Origin: Lachnospiraceae bacterium UBA3638
Lineage (GTDB): Bacteria > Bacillota > Clostridia > Lachnospirales > Lachnospiraceae
DNA: 20,324 nucleotides
Assembly (NCBI GenBank): GCA_002373595.1
Contig: DFKT01000074.1
Location: forward strand, 1-20,324
Direction: 5' to 3'
Shown here: piece by piece, positions 1 to 9,325 of the stretch
How positions within the stretch are numbered: the stretch's first letter is position 1
How the letters are laid out: each line of letters opens with the position of its first letter
Notes under the pieces: generated by a model
The model's input: the letters and a program-made list of their open reading frames with translations, nothing else
What the model was told of the DNA's origin: nothing
Database searches by the model: none
Position numbers and translations under genes: made by a program

Positions 1-534
1 TAAATTATCGTTTATTTTTTTGTTTAATATAATTCTCTCATCTAATCCCCTTAAAATGCTTGTTATTCTGTCTTGAATGCTAATATCCGGAACGTCCACT
101 TCAACGGTTTTGAATTCTTTCAAAACTATCCTAGGTAATGCGGATCCAGAAACGCAATTATTTTTTATATAGTTATATACTCTGGGCGATTTCAATAAAT
201 AGCATAAAAAATCTGAAGTTACCTTTTCTTGGCAAGGTCTAAAAATAGCTATCGATGAAAGAATCGCTTCTTCTTTTTCCTCTCTACACACGAATATTTC
301 TTTTAAATAGCTTCCATCTTTAGCAACTAGGACGTCGCCAATCCTTGGAACACAACCGCTAGCTTTAAGTTTATTGAAGTCTTCCTCACAAACCCTTTTG
401 CAATTATCATAGCTAAACCCATATTCCAACATATCCTTTACTGAAAACATGGGGTATCCAAATTCAACAGCCTTAGGACTATAATGAGATCCATCTGTGA
501 TTCTTGAGCAAATATCCTCTAACCTATATCTCAT
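1..534 (-). CDS. hsdS: Type I restriction-modification specificity subunit HsdS (5' part only)
   Basis: This gene encodes the subunit that gives a type I restriction-modification enzyme its DNA target. Only the first 178 codons are in the window; the frame stays open to base 1, so the gene is cut by the window edge and not visibly broken. The translation opens MRYRLEDICSRITDGSHYSP, a usual start for an HsdS target recognition domain. It then has SGSALPRI near residues 138-145 and, at the edge, IQDRITSILRGLDERI followed by LNKKIN. That matches the first helical spacer of HsdS, so target domain 1 is complete and the second target domain lies outside. The ATG overlaps the hsdM stop by 11 bases, which implies translational coupling. 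A full HsdS is usually about 400 residues. Family assignment is confident; the recognised sequence cannot be read from this. Confidence 0.9.
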   Translation of the reverse strand, partial: MRYRLEDICSRITDGSHYSPKAVEFGYPMFSVKDMLEYGFSYDNCKRVCEEDFNKLKASGCVPRIGDVLVAKDGSYLKEIFVCREEKEEAILSSIAIFRPCQEKVTSDFLCYLLKSPRVYNYIKNNCVSGSALPRIVLKEFKTVEVDVPDISIQDRITSILRGLDERIILNKKINDNL

Positions 535-2029
535 ATCCTATTGCCCCCAGCTTCCTTCTGATCTCATCTTCCAATTCATGAGACTTTGCAAACATATCTG
601 ACAGTTCGGATGTCAGTCTGCCCATCTTTTCCTCAAAAGGCTCCCCGTCATCTTCCCGTTCTTCTATGCCCACATATCTTCCGGGAGTGAGTATATAATC
701 CTGCTTCTCAATATCCTGAAGAGTCGCCACAGAGCAGAATCCCTTGACATCCTCAAGCGTTCCGTTCTGGAATGCTTCAAAGGTATCTGCAAGTTTCTGT
801 ATATCTTCTTCTGTAAAGTCACGATGTTTACGGTCAACCATGTGACCCATCTTGCGGGCATCTATAAATAGTGTCTTTCCAGTTTGTTTCTTTCCCTTTG
901 TAATAAACCAAAGCGTTACAGGGATTGTTACACTATAAAAAAGCTGTGTAGGAAGCGCAACAATGCCTTCTATCAGATCATCCTCAATAATTCTCTTTCT
1001 AATTTCACCTTCTCCACTCGACTGCGTGGAAAGTGCTCCATTGGCAAGAACCAATCCTATCTTTCCATTGGGAGCAAGGTGATGAATCATATGCTGGATC
1101 CATGCATAGTTGGCATTTCCCGAAGGAGGCAAACCGTACTTCCACCTTACATCATCAACCAATTTCTCCTGGTTCCACGGATGGTAGTTGAAGGGCGGAT
1201 TTGCAAGAATAAAGTCCGCTTTCAAAGTCGGGTGAAGATCATTAGTAAACGTATCCGCCTGATGTGCACCAAAGTCAGGTTCGATTCCGCGAATTGCCAT
1301 ATTCAATTTGGCCATTTTCCAAGTATCCGGGTTGGCTTCTTGTCCATATACAGAAATAGTGCCCCTATTGCCCGTGTGTGCCTTGATGAACTTCGCGCTC
1401 TGAACAAACATACCACCCGATCCACAGCAGGGATCATACACACGACAGTTCTCAAAAGGCTTCAGGATTTCAACCAGCGTCTTAACAACGCTCGAAGGAG
1501 TATAGAATTCTCCGCCACCTGCACCTTCTTTCTCAGCGAACTGTGCTATGCAGTATTCATACGTCCTTCCAAGCAGATCCTGACTTTCATCAGCATCTCC
1601 CATGTCCATATTTGTGAATATATCTACCACATCTCCAAGAACATGTTTGTCCAAGTCAGGATTAGCATAAATAGCAGGAAGAACCCCCTTAAGGCTCTTG
1701 TTTTCCGCCTCAATCGCTCTCATCGCATTATCAATCACCTTGCCGATTTCAGGAGTATGCGCAACTGACGATATAGTCTTCCATCTTGCCTCTTCCGGAA
1801 CAAAGAAGATATTATCCATAGCATATGCGTCACGATCATCTTCAAAACCGTCACCTTCTTCAACCAGTTCTATATATCTTCTTTCGAACGCAGTAGACAC
1901 ATATCTAAGAAAGATAAGTCCTACTATAACCTTTCTATACTCTGCAGCAGGAATATGCCCCCACAGGACGCACGCAGCATCCCAAATCTGCTTTTCAAAC
2001 CCTATATTTGCCTGTGTTTTATCTGCCAT
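524..2029 (-). CDS. hsdM: Type I restriction-modification methyltransferase subunit HsdM
   Basis: HsdM is the S-adenosylmethionine-dependent N6-adenine methyltransferase of type I systems and works as a complex with HsdS. At 501 residues it has normal length. The N-terminal helical domain (about residues 10-160, with LWGHIPAAEYRKVIVGLIFL) is followed by the catalytic domain: GEFYTPSSVV (173-182), the SAM-binding motif DPCCGSGG (199-206) and the catalytic NPPF (277-280). All key residues look intact. The start ATG has GAGGT eight bases upstream and lies inside the 3' end of the FtsK-like gene (11-base overlap). A second 11-base overlap links it to hsdS. Its upstream neighbours are a DNA translocase and a helicase-nuclease instead of the common hsdR. 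Confidence 0.96.
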   Translation of the reverse strand: MADKTQANIGFEKQIWDAACVLWGHIPAAEYRKVIVGLIFLRYVSTAFERRYIELVEEGDGFEDDRDAYAMDNIFFVPEEARWKTISSVAHTPEIGKVIDNAMRAIEAENKSLKGVLPAIYANPDLDKHVLGDVVDIFTNMDMGDADESQDLLGRTYEYCIAQFAEKEGAGGGEFYTPSSVVKTLVEILKPFENCRVYDPCCGSGGMFVQSAKFIKAHTGNRGTISVYGQEANPDTWKMAKLNMAIRGIEPDFGAHQADTFTNDLHPTLKADFILANPPFNYHPWNQEKLVDDVRWKYGLPPSGNANYAWIQHMIHHLAPNGKIGLVLANGALSTQSSGEGEIRKRIIEDDLIEGIVALPTQLFYSVTIPVTLWFITKGKKQTGKTLFIDARKMGHMVDRKHRDFTEEDIQKLADTFEAFQNGTLEDVKGFCSVATLQDIEKQDYILTPGRYVGIEEREDDGEPFEEKMGRLTSELSDMFAKSHELEDEIRRKLGAIGYEI

Positions 2030-3188
2030 CTCGTTTTACCTCATATATTTGTTCATTATTGTTTTTTGTAAGCCAAGCAACCACTCTGTCCACCTCATCA
2101 TATGAAACATATGATGCCTGTGCATGAACAGGAACATCGACTTCACCCATAGAGAAAAGCATGTCTCCATTTCCCAAAAGTCTCTCGGCACCGGTTCTGT
2201 TAAGTATGGTTTTGGATTCTCTCCAGTCTACCACAGTAAACGATGCTCTACAGGGGATATTTACCTTTATATTACTTGTAATTACATCAGCACTAGGTCT
2301 TTGCGTCGCCAGCACAAGATGAACTCCCGCTGCTCTTCCGCTTCTCGCCAAAAATGCCACACTATCCTCAAATCTACGCTTTGCTTCAAAAATCATCTCC
2401 ATATATTCATCTATCACAATTACTACATGAGGAAGCCTCTCCGATTCAGGGACTTTTTTGTTATAAGATTCAATTGACTTCACTTTCTGCTTAGCAAAGA
2501 GTTCAAATCGTCTGGCGATATCATCCTCTATGTCGACCAGTGCCATAAGAGCACCCTTGTGATCATATTCAACGGGTATAATCATATGTGGTATCTTGTC
2601 ATACACACTGAGTTCAACGCGTTTGGGATCTATCATTACGAATTGAACCTGTTCCGGTGTTTTCTTAAAAACAAGGCTCATTATCAGAGCATTTAGGAAC
2701 GTACTCTTTCCCGATCCTGTTGTTCCGGCCACAAGTAAATGAGGCGTTTTTGCAAGATCAAATACAAATGGTTTGCCCATAAGATTCATACCTGCCGCAA
2801 TAGGAAGTTCAAACTTGCTTTCTGAGAATTCCTCCGATTCCATTATTTCCCGAAGACCGATTGTCGGTCTGGTCCAATTCTTAAGCGCAAGTTTCACTGT
2901 GCAGAGCCTCTCGCCCATCTCAACCATCTCTATCGGCGAAGCCATATTCACTTCAAAATCCAAGCGAAGGCTTTTAAAAGTCTTAACACTGGCCCCCGGC
3001 GCAAGAACAACATCGAAAAGAATAGCCGAAGGGCTAGTTCTCACTTCATTAACGCGTCCCTTTACGTTATATGCCTTGAGAACATCCATGAACTCTTCTG
3101 CCACAGATTTGACATAATCATAATCATCAAATCTACTAGTCGAATTGTGAAATTCCAAAAGGTTTGTGTCAGGATATTTATACATCAT
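2019..3188 (-). CDS. Soluble FtsK/SpoIIIE-family DNA translocase ATPase
   Basis: The 389-residue protein has the motor core of FtsK/SpoIIIE DNA pumps. An FtsK alpha-like region spans about residues 1-110 and the RecA-like beta ATPase domain about 125-350. The latter carries Walker A GTTGSGKS (155-162), the conserved FVMIDPKRVELSVY stretch (183-196), Walker B VIVIDEY (256-262) and LATQRPS (293-299). It has no transmembrane segments, and it ends just after the beta domain, so the C-terminal gamma winged helix that lets FtsK read DNA polarity signals is missing. It is therefore not the cell-division FtsK (usually over 700 residues). Its ATG overlaps the helicase stop as ATGA, with AGAGG upstream; a second ATG follows at once. 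I infer a hexameric motor that pumps duplex DNA for the linked system, targeted by a partner. A conjugation-type coupling protein is less likely, since no transfer genes are near. Confidence 0.88.
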   Translation of the reverse strand: MMYKYPDTNLLEFHNSTSRFDDYDYVKSVAEEFMDVLKAYNVKGRVNEVRTSPSAILFDVVLAPGASVKTFKSLRLDFEVNMASPIEMVEMGERLCTVKLALKNWTRPTIGLREIMESEEFSESKFELPIAAGMNLMGKPFVFDLAKTPHLLVAGTTGSGKSTFLNALIMSLVFKKTPEQVQFVMIDPKRVELSVYDKIPHMIIPVEYDHKGALMALVDIEDDIARRFELFAKQKVKSIESYNKKVPESERLPHVVIVIDEYMEMIFEAKRRFEDSVAFLARSGRAAGVHLVLATQRPSADVITSNIKVNIPCRASFTVVDWRESKTILNRTGAERLLGNGDMLFSMGEVDVPVHAQASYVSYDEVDRVVAWLTKNNNEQIYEVKRDGR

Positions 3189-6100
3189 TTTTCATCCTCT
3201 TTTACTTCAACTACAGGAAGACTGTTTCTAATTGATTTAAACCTCATTCTTACCAAATCATCATTCATACATTGTTTTATCGCCTTGACGAATTCTTCCT
3301 CAGGGATAATCTCATATTCAGCATGGAACAATTTGGCCAGATCTTCCGCAGGGACCTTTTCTTTCTTCATCTTCTCTATAAGTTCGGTCTCATCTAAAAG
3401 AAATATTAATCTTTCCCCTCCATCATCCGGTCTTAAGTAATAACAAGCACGACTATCAAAAACGCTCATGGTTATTGGATAGACTTTGATTTTGTATCGT
3501 TTAAAGAAATCTCCCTCTGGTTTGCTGTATATCTTTTCCTCGAAGACAGCAGCATACGGAGCCACCGGGTTGACCAATTCTTTAAACACTTTTGTAGCTC
3601 CTCTGGATATCTTCCCTTTGTTTTCTTTCTTTGTCGTATTTACCTCATCCAGTTCTTCTGACTCCGGAAAATAATCAAAATCAGAATTCTTTCCACCTCT
3701 TGCTTTTTCTTCAGCTATCCTACTTTGAATATGATTAAGAATTCCATTTAAAACAGATTGTCTATTTGCCCACCAATCCATTGTCCAAACACGGTAAATA
3801 TCCCACCCCAATCCTCTCAATACACTCTCTTGAGATAATTCTCTATCTTTTGTCGAATCCAGAGATGCTTTATACGAATCGCCATCCAAGAGTATTCCCA
3901 TCAAGTATTCATTTTCATCTTCCGGATTTACAACTGCCAAATCGATCTTAAATACAGACTTTCCGACATTTCTTTGTACTTTGTATCCTTTGTTACAAAT
4001 GAAAGCCTCAATGGATTTCGCTATTCCATGAATATCAGTTGTCTCATTTGAGGACTTATCCAAATCTTGAATTCCATATTCTGCATATGTCATAAAATCC
4101 TGAATTCCCTTGATCTCTTTGCTCGAATTAGGATTTTTTATCATTGATGCTGAAATAGACGTATATACTATCATCTCATAACGAGCTCTTGATACAGCTA
4201 CATTCAGCCTTCTCCAACCCCCAACTTTATTTAAAGGACCAAAATCCTGTCTCCACCTTCTGTCCTCATCCATTCCGTATGTGACCGAAAAGAGAATGAT
4301 ATCCCTCTCATCCCCCTGGATATTCTCAAGATTTCTTACAATCAAGGGTTCATTAGAGTTTTCTACCCAATTATCAAAATCAATATCCTTCTTTTGCTCA
4401 TCATCAAGAAGTTTATCTATCAGTTCCTGCTGTGGTTTGTTAAAAGTCACCACTCCAATAGAATACTTTTTAAGATTATCATCGTGATATCGTCTAAGTA
4501 TTTCAGATACAATTGCCTTGGCTTCTTTTTCGTTTGTTCTGTCTTTTCCGGCTCCAAAAACTCCATTCAAAGTGCACAATTTCACCCTACGTTCTCTGTC
4601 ATTAACAGACGGGAACGTATACATCTTATCATCGTAAAATTCGTGATTACTGAAATAGATCAAGCTTTCATGTCGGCTTCTATAATGCCACTTCAAATGC
4701 GTCTCAGGCATTCCCAGCGCCAAGCAATCGTCCAAAATGCTATCCAAATCTTCTATCTCAATATTATCTTCATCAAAAGTATCACTCGCAAAAAAGCTCG
4801 TTGGAGGCATCTGTTTTTCATCTCCAACAATTACTGCATTTCTGCCTCTACTCAGTGTGCCGACAGCTTCACACGTTCTGATTTGAGATGCTTCATCAAA
4901 TATGACCACATCAAACATTTCACAATCCGGAGCCAAATACTGTGCCACGGATAACGGACTCATCAAAAAACAAGGACACATGCGTCTTATTGCATTCGGC
5001 ATCTTGTCAAAGAGATCTCTTATAGTTCTTCCTTTTCCACCGCTAGCAATAGATTTGTTTAAAAATTTTAGTTCTTTTGAATATATTGAGTCTTCCGTCG
5101 GAATATTTCTTGTTAAAACATGTATTACCTCATTCAGGGTTTCTTTTTGTAATTGTTCATCTAATTCTTTATATTCTCGAACCCGAGTTTCAAAGTCATG
5201 GCCGCTAAATTTGTTCAATACTTCCTCTTCCGAAATTGCCTGCCAAATCAATTCATAGTAGATCGACTTCAAATACATCGGAATCAGGTCATCAGCTTTC
5301 GCAGCTCCATTTATGTATTTATCACATATTTCATTTAACTCAATACTAAGGCAAGCCTCCATGGCCTCTCTAAATCTTATCCAGTTTTGAAGTTGATACC
5401 CCTCTTTTTTATAAAGTTCAATAAATTGTTCCTTCGGTGTAAGCCAATCTTCTTCGCCTTCGATCCTCTTCATTAAAAGCATATCAAAAAGCTCATTTTC
5501 AGTCTTTTCGAATTTTTTTCTTGTATCATTAACTTTCTTCGCTTGACTTTCAATATCCTGAAGATTGCTTTTTTGATGTATGGAATTAATTTCCTGCGAA
5601 TATTTTCCACCCGAACAAATCAGTCCCGACCATCTCTCAAGTAAACTGTCCAAGTCATCATCGTTAAACTCATCAGTGACAATGCTCTTGCAGTAATCCG
5701 GAATACTCATTTTTGCAGTTTCATAAGCTTTTAGAGTTTCATTATATGCCGATATGTCATCAGATATAGTATCCAAAAACTCTTTACCCGCTCTAAAGAC
5801 TGTATGTGTACACAAATCATCCGTAACAGCTGCTATAGCTTTTTCTTTGCCAAATATTCTTTTCTCCGCTTCGGAATACTTCGATTTGTACTCGTTTATG
5901 TCAATATTCAATATACTTTCTTTGTATCTGGCAAAGAAAATTTTCTTTATAGTAAAATAATCATCTCTCTTTTCAATATAGTTCTCGAGAATATTTCTGG
6001 TATTATCAATAATATTCGGTTGATATAAATACTCCGGCAAAGATCCCGCATTGATCAGTGCGTCAGATATTCCCAAAATCTCCAGCCATTCTGATCTTCT

Positions 6101-9100
6101 GACAGGTTCTTTCTTCTCAATTAGTTCTATAAAATCAGCAACATCCCTCCGCAATCCACATATCGTGTCATTATATTTCTCAAAAGTCTCTTCAAGTTTG
6201 CGAGCAAATAGCATTGAATACTCCGTTTGCCTAACGTTCTTGAAGGGTGATTCCGCCGGATTGCCCAAAACCTTACCTGCATCAATCAATTTTCCAATCC
6301 GCTTAGTGGCTTCTTCGGTTTCACTCTTGGTTACTTTTGCAAGATAAGCTTTAGGCAAATGAATTCTTGGTATGTCGTGAGAAATAGACTCATATCTGTC
6401 GATCAATTCTCTTACACTCATACCAAACGGACGCTCCTTATGAAGAGCAAGTCCGTACTCATCAAGATCTTTTTCCTTTGTTTTTCTCTTTTTATCTAGT
6501 TCTTCAAATTTTGTGGGGAACGGAGAATACGGGTAATTATCCCTGACCCGCTGTAATTTATCCAAAACATCTTGTTTCTTCATCTTGTTAGAATGAAGCT
6601 CAAGACAAAAATCACCGATGCCAATAGATTCCAATCTATTCTGAACCACATCCAATGCCGGTTTTTTCTCCGCAACAAACAGTACAGTCTTGCCTCTTGC
6701 GAGAATGTTGGTAATCATTGCAGTAATTGTTTGTGATTTTCCGGCTCCAGGAGGACCATGAAGGACGAAGCTGGTTCCTCCGGCCGCCATATTAATGGCC
6801 TTCAACTGTGAGGAATCAACTGAAACAGGAAGATATGTTTTCTCATCCTCGAGAGTTAAACAAGCGTTCCATTTACACTCATTATCCATCAACGCTGCAA
6901 CAACCGGGCTTCGTTGTAGCATCTCTGGATGATTATGCATATCACTCCACATTACAAACTGTGAAAAAGAGAAGTTGCCGATATATACGTTATCTAGCAG
7001 TGTCCAATCATAATTCTTTATAGATTCTCTTACTATAGCAAAAATCTTCTTTATATCTACACCGTGCTCATCCGTTGGAATTGGATTCATACCTGGAATG
7101 ATTACTCCGAACTTCTGTTTGAGAAACTCCAAAAGCGTGGTGTTTACAAGGGTTTCATCATCCGTACCACGAATTACATATCCTTCAATTGCAGATTTTC
7201 TTACTATTTCAATCGGAATAAGAACGAGCGGAGCATAGTAATACTTGCTTGCCTGACTCTTTTTCTCCGTCCATTTTAATTCTCCCATTACGAGATAAAG
7301 AGTATTTGCTCCATTCTCAGAAATAGAATTCTTCGTAGTCCTATACAGTTTTGTGATTTCTTTATTATAGTTTTTAAGTGAAATAGCAGTGTGAAGTATA
7401 TGTTTTTCTATATCTGATCTAATCAGATCCTTTATACTCAAATCACATCTCAGTTCATGTTCTTCATAAAATGCATCGACATTCTTATCCAGTTCCTCTG
7501 GAATCATGGTAAGCTTGTAATCAATCTTATCTGCCAAAGCATCTTCAATTCTACCTATATCTGTAGCAAGTATAGCTATAGTTTTTTTCGGGATATTAAT
7601 TAGCGGATTTCTTATGCTCAAGTCTAAAAGACGGTGTTCCCATTGAAGTCTTTTTGTTATAGTTTCTTTTTCGAAATCGTCAACTAAAAGGATTTCATTA
7701 TCGTCTTCTGACAATCCCGTGATATCGGTATCATTTAGTTCCTTGTGCTCGACCTCTTGTCCGTCTGTAAAAAGTGTATCTATCGGTACCGGTCGAATGT
7801 TTCCTTTTCTTGATCTACGAATATCAACTACGCATTCGAATTTGCCGTCATCTATGACATTTGACTCTGCCGTTTTTACCGCCTGTTCAAAATCAACCCC
7901 TGTGCCGGAGCACATTGCAGTACATTCGACCAAAATCAATTTTCCTCTTTTCAGAGCATTGTCCAATTTGGAAAAGTCTTCAATACACGGTGCCGGAAAA
8001 TGTTCATCCTTTCTCCACACTCCCGTAAATATATGTCCTTTTAGAAGAATCAAAATCGGGTTTAATCCTATTTGTTCCAGACATGCCGCATACAACAAAG
8101 ACATGTCCAAACAAGTTCCCATATGCTTTGAAAGGATCTCATCTATTAATCTAACCTTTTGCCCATCATAAATAAATCCCGCCGGCGGCTCCGCATATAC
8201 GATATTCTTTTTTTGTATTGCTGCATACATTGCATTTGCCATAGCATATGTACGCTTCTCATCTCCACTTTGATATCCATCCATAGATGGATCATTGGTG
8301 TAATTGTTCAAATAATCGCTAGCAGAAAGAATAATATCGTTTATTTCCGGAAGATTTGGTATTACATATGATGCCAAGAGCGATTTTTTGTAATATAATC
8401 CAGGCCATTGGTTCAATGTAAGAACTTCTATTTCCTCGCAAAATCTACCTATTTCTTCCTCGCCCGACGTTGCGCAAACATATATATTGCAAGTTACTTT
8501 GTCAGAGATGTCTTTAATTTTATCACCTCTGATATATATCTTCGGTCCTCTGATGCCAAATACATCGCCCTTAGATAAAGTCTCTATTTTATAGTTTTCC
8601 ATTTCGAAAAACGTATAGTCCGAATAGGCACGGATTACTATGTTGCGCAAATCTTCATCTGAAGTATTTTCAATTGTGATTTTGTCGATTAGAAGCTGAC
8701 CATTTTGATAAAGTGAATACGAAAAGATCTTTGTGATTTCGGCTTTAATTTCGATTCGTCCATCATGATGTTCATGATATGGCCAATCTTTACTCTCCGA
8801 ATACACTTCAGAAGAATTATCTCCCTGTTTTTCCTCGTTGGGTTCTGATTCAATCTCTACAGCACTTTCGATATTCTTAATCGATTCATCGATGTTCAAT
8901 TTATGCCGATCCGAAGAATCAACCATCTTTGAATCATCTGTAGTGATTTCATGATCTAGTGCAAAATTGTTAGATTTAACAATACTAGTAGGCTCCAAAG
9001 AATCCGCCTGTTTCTCAGGTAAATCTGACGAATTCTGTTCTCCCTCCAAATCATAAGATAACAGAATCGCCGACATATGTTTGCAATTTTTTCCGGCCTT

Positions 9101-9295
9101 TGCAAAAGGGCAGGAACATTCCATCTGCTCGACAGCATCTCCAGACAATTGAATTTTCACATGAAAATTATCAAGTCCTGAAACATCGCCCTCTATCAAA
9201 TCTTCACTAATACGAAGGTTCTTAACAGCGCCCTTTTCGATATATTGACGCCCACCATCTACAATGTTTTTTGCAAATAAATTCTGCCACTCCAT
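3185..9295 (-). CDS. Giant SF1 helicase-nuclease with SWIM, transglutaminase-like and DUF4011-type regions
   Basis: This 2036-residue protein is a multidomain superfamily 1 helicase of the COG1112/DUF4011 type. In order: a SWIM zinc finger (C60, C62, C71, H73); a low-complexity acidic linker (about 85-170); a transglutaminase-like fold with C395 and H421 as the likely catalytic pair; a DUF4011-type start (LQWEHRLLDLSIRNPLINI, 550-568); and Walker A GPPGAGKS (847-854). A mainly helical insert of some 600 residues precedes Walker B DEAS (1467-1470), GDEKQ (1491-1495), HYRSR (1537-1541), IQGDERD (1659-1665) and NVAVSRAR (1698-1705). A MTES_1575/Vsr-like endonuclease fold follows (about 1755-1860, with IDLAV and GWDIYRVW). 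The last 170 residues are not recognised. The usual GIECDG of this nuclease fold reads GILLDG here, so cleavage activity is uncertain. The helicase motor looks intact. Proteins of this kind occur in defence islands; a role in attack on foreign DNA is inferred from domains and the hsdM/hsdS neighbours. Confidence 0.88.
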   Translation of the reverse strand: MEWQNLFAKNIVDGGRQYIEKGAVKNLRISEDLIEGDVSGLDNFHVKIQLSGDAVEQMECSCPFAKAGKNCKHMSAILLSYDLEGEQNSSDLPEKQADSLEPTSIVKSNNFALDHEITTDDSKMVDSSDRHKLNIDESIKNIESAVEIESEPNEEKQGDNSSEVYSESKDWPYHEHHDGRIEIKAEITKIFSYSLYQNGQLLIDKITIENTSDEDLRNIVIRAYSDYTFFEMENYKIETLSKGDVFGIRGPKIYIRGDKIKDISDKVTCNIYVCATSGEEEIGRFCEEIEVLTLNQWPGLYYKKSLLASYVIPNLPEINDIILSASDYLNNYTNDPSMDGYQSGDEKRTYAMANAMYAAIQKKNIVYAEPPAGFIYDGQKVRLIDEILSKHMGTCLDMSLLYAACLEQIGLNPILILLKGHIFTGVWRKDEHFPAPCIEDFSKLDNALKRGKLILVECTAMCSGTGVDFEQAVKTAESNVIDDGKFECVVDIRRSRKGNIRPVPIDTLFTDGQEVEHKELNDTDITGLSEDDNEILLVDDFEKETITKRLQWEHRLLDLSIRNPLINIPKKTIAILATDIGRIEDALADKIDYKLTMIPEELDKNVDAFYEEHELRCDLSIKDLIRSDIEKHILHTAISLKNYNKEITKLYRTTKNSISENGANTLYLVMGELKWTEKKSQASKYYYAPLVLIPIEIVRKSAIEGYVIRGTDDETLVNTTLLEFLKQKFGVIIPGMNPIPTDEHGVDIKKIFAIVRESIKNYDWTLLDNVYIGNFSFSQFVMWSDMHNHPEMLQRSPVVAALMDNECKWNACLTLEDEKTYLPVSVDSSQLKAINMAAGGTSFVLHGPPGAGKSQTITAMITNILARGKTVLFVAEKKPALDVVQNRLESIGIGDFCLELHSNKMKKQDVLDKLQRVRDNYPYSPFPTKFEELDKKRKTKEKDLDEYGLALHKERPFGMSVRELIDRYESISHDIPRIHLPKAYLAKVTKSETEEATKRIGKLIDAGKVLGNPAESPFKNVRQTEYSMLFARKLEETFEKYNDTICGLRRDVADFIELIEKKEPVRRSEWLEILGISDALINAGSLPEYLYQPNIIDNTRNILENYIEKRDDYFTIKKIFFARYKESILNIDINEYKSKYSEAEKRIFGKEKAIAAVTDDLCTHTVFRAGKEFLDTISDDISAYNETLKAYETAKMSIPDYCKSIVTDEFNDDDLDSLLERWSGLICSGGKYSQEINSIHQKSNLQDIESQAKKVNDTRKKFEKTENELFDMLLMKRIEGEEDWLTPKEQFIELYKKEGYQLQNWIRFREAMEACLSIELNEICDKYINGAAKADDLIPMYLKSIYYELIWQAISEEEVLNKFSGHDFETRVREYKELDEQLQKETLNEVIHVLTRNIPTEDSIYSKELKFLNKSIASGGKGRTIRDLFDKMPNAIRRMCPCFLMSPLSVAQYLAPDCEMFDVVIFDEASQIRTCEAVGTLSRGRNAVIVGDEKQMPPTSFFASDTFDEDNIEIEDLDSILDDCLALGMPETHLKWHYRSRHESLIYFSNHEFYDDKMYTFPSVNDRERRVKLCTLNGVFGAGKDRTNEKEAKAIVSEILRRYHDDNLKKYSIGVVTFNKPQQELIDKLLDDEQKKDIDFDNWVENSNEPLIVRNLENIQGDERDIILFSVTYGMDEDRRWRQDFGPLNKVGGWRRLNVAVSRARYEMIVYTSISASMIKNPNSSKEIKGIQDFMTYAEYGIQDLDKSSNETTDIHGIAKSIEAFICNKGYKVQRNVGKSVFKIDLAVVNPEDENEYLMGILLDGDSYKASLDSTKDRELSQESVLRGLGWDIYRVWTMDWWANRQSVLNGILNHIQSRIAEEKARGGKNSDFDYFPESEELDEVNTTKKENKGKISRGATKVFKELVNPVAPYAAVFEEKIYSKPEGDFFKRYKIKVYPITMSVFDSRACYYLRPDDGGERLIFLLDETELIEKMKKEKVPAEDLAKLFHAEYEIIPEEEFVKAIKQCMNDDLVRMRFKSIRNSLPVVEVKEDEK

Positions 9296-9325
9296 CGAAA
9301 AGCCCTTCCCCGTGATTTGAAATGC

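Larger units (their letters stand above)
1..9295 (-). other. Candidate composite defence module (helicase-nuclease, FtsK-like motor, HsdM, HsdS)
   Basis: Four genes read in the same direction with overlaps of 4, 11 and 11 bases and no internal terminator, so they are probably one translationally coupled transcript. The region is visibly more A+T-rich than 9690-20324, which suggests transfer. No integrase, transposase or flanking repeat is visible inside the window, and the left end lies outside it. Grouping these genes as one functional system is an inference from overlap and domain content. Confidence 0.6.

Noticed and set aside
884..1768. Open frame of 294 codons on the plus strand
   Set aside because: It lies fully antisense to hsdM, whose motifs are unmistakable; the translation is Ser/Arg/Ile-rich with no recognisable domain and no ribosome site.
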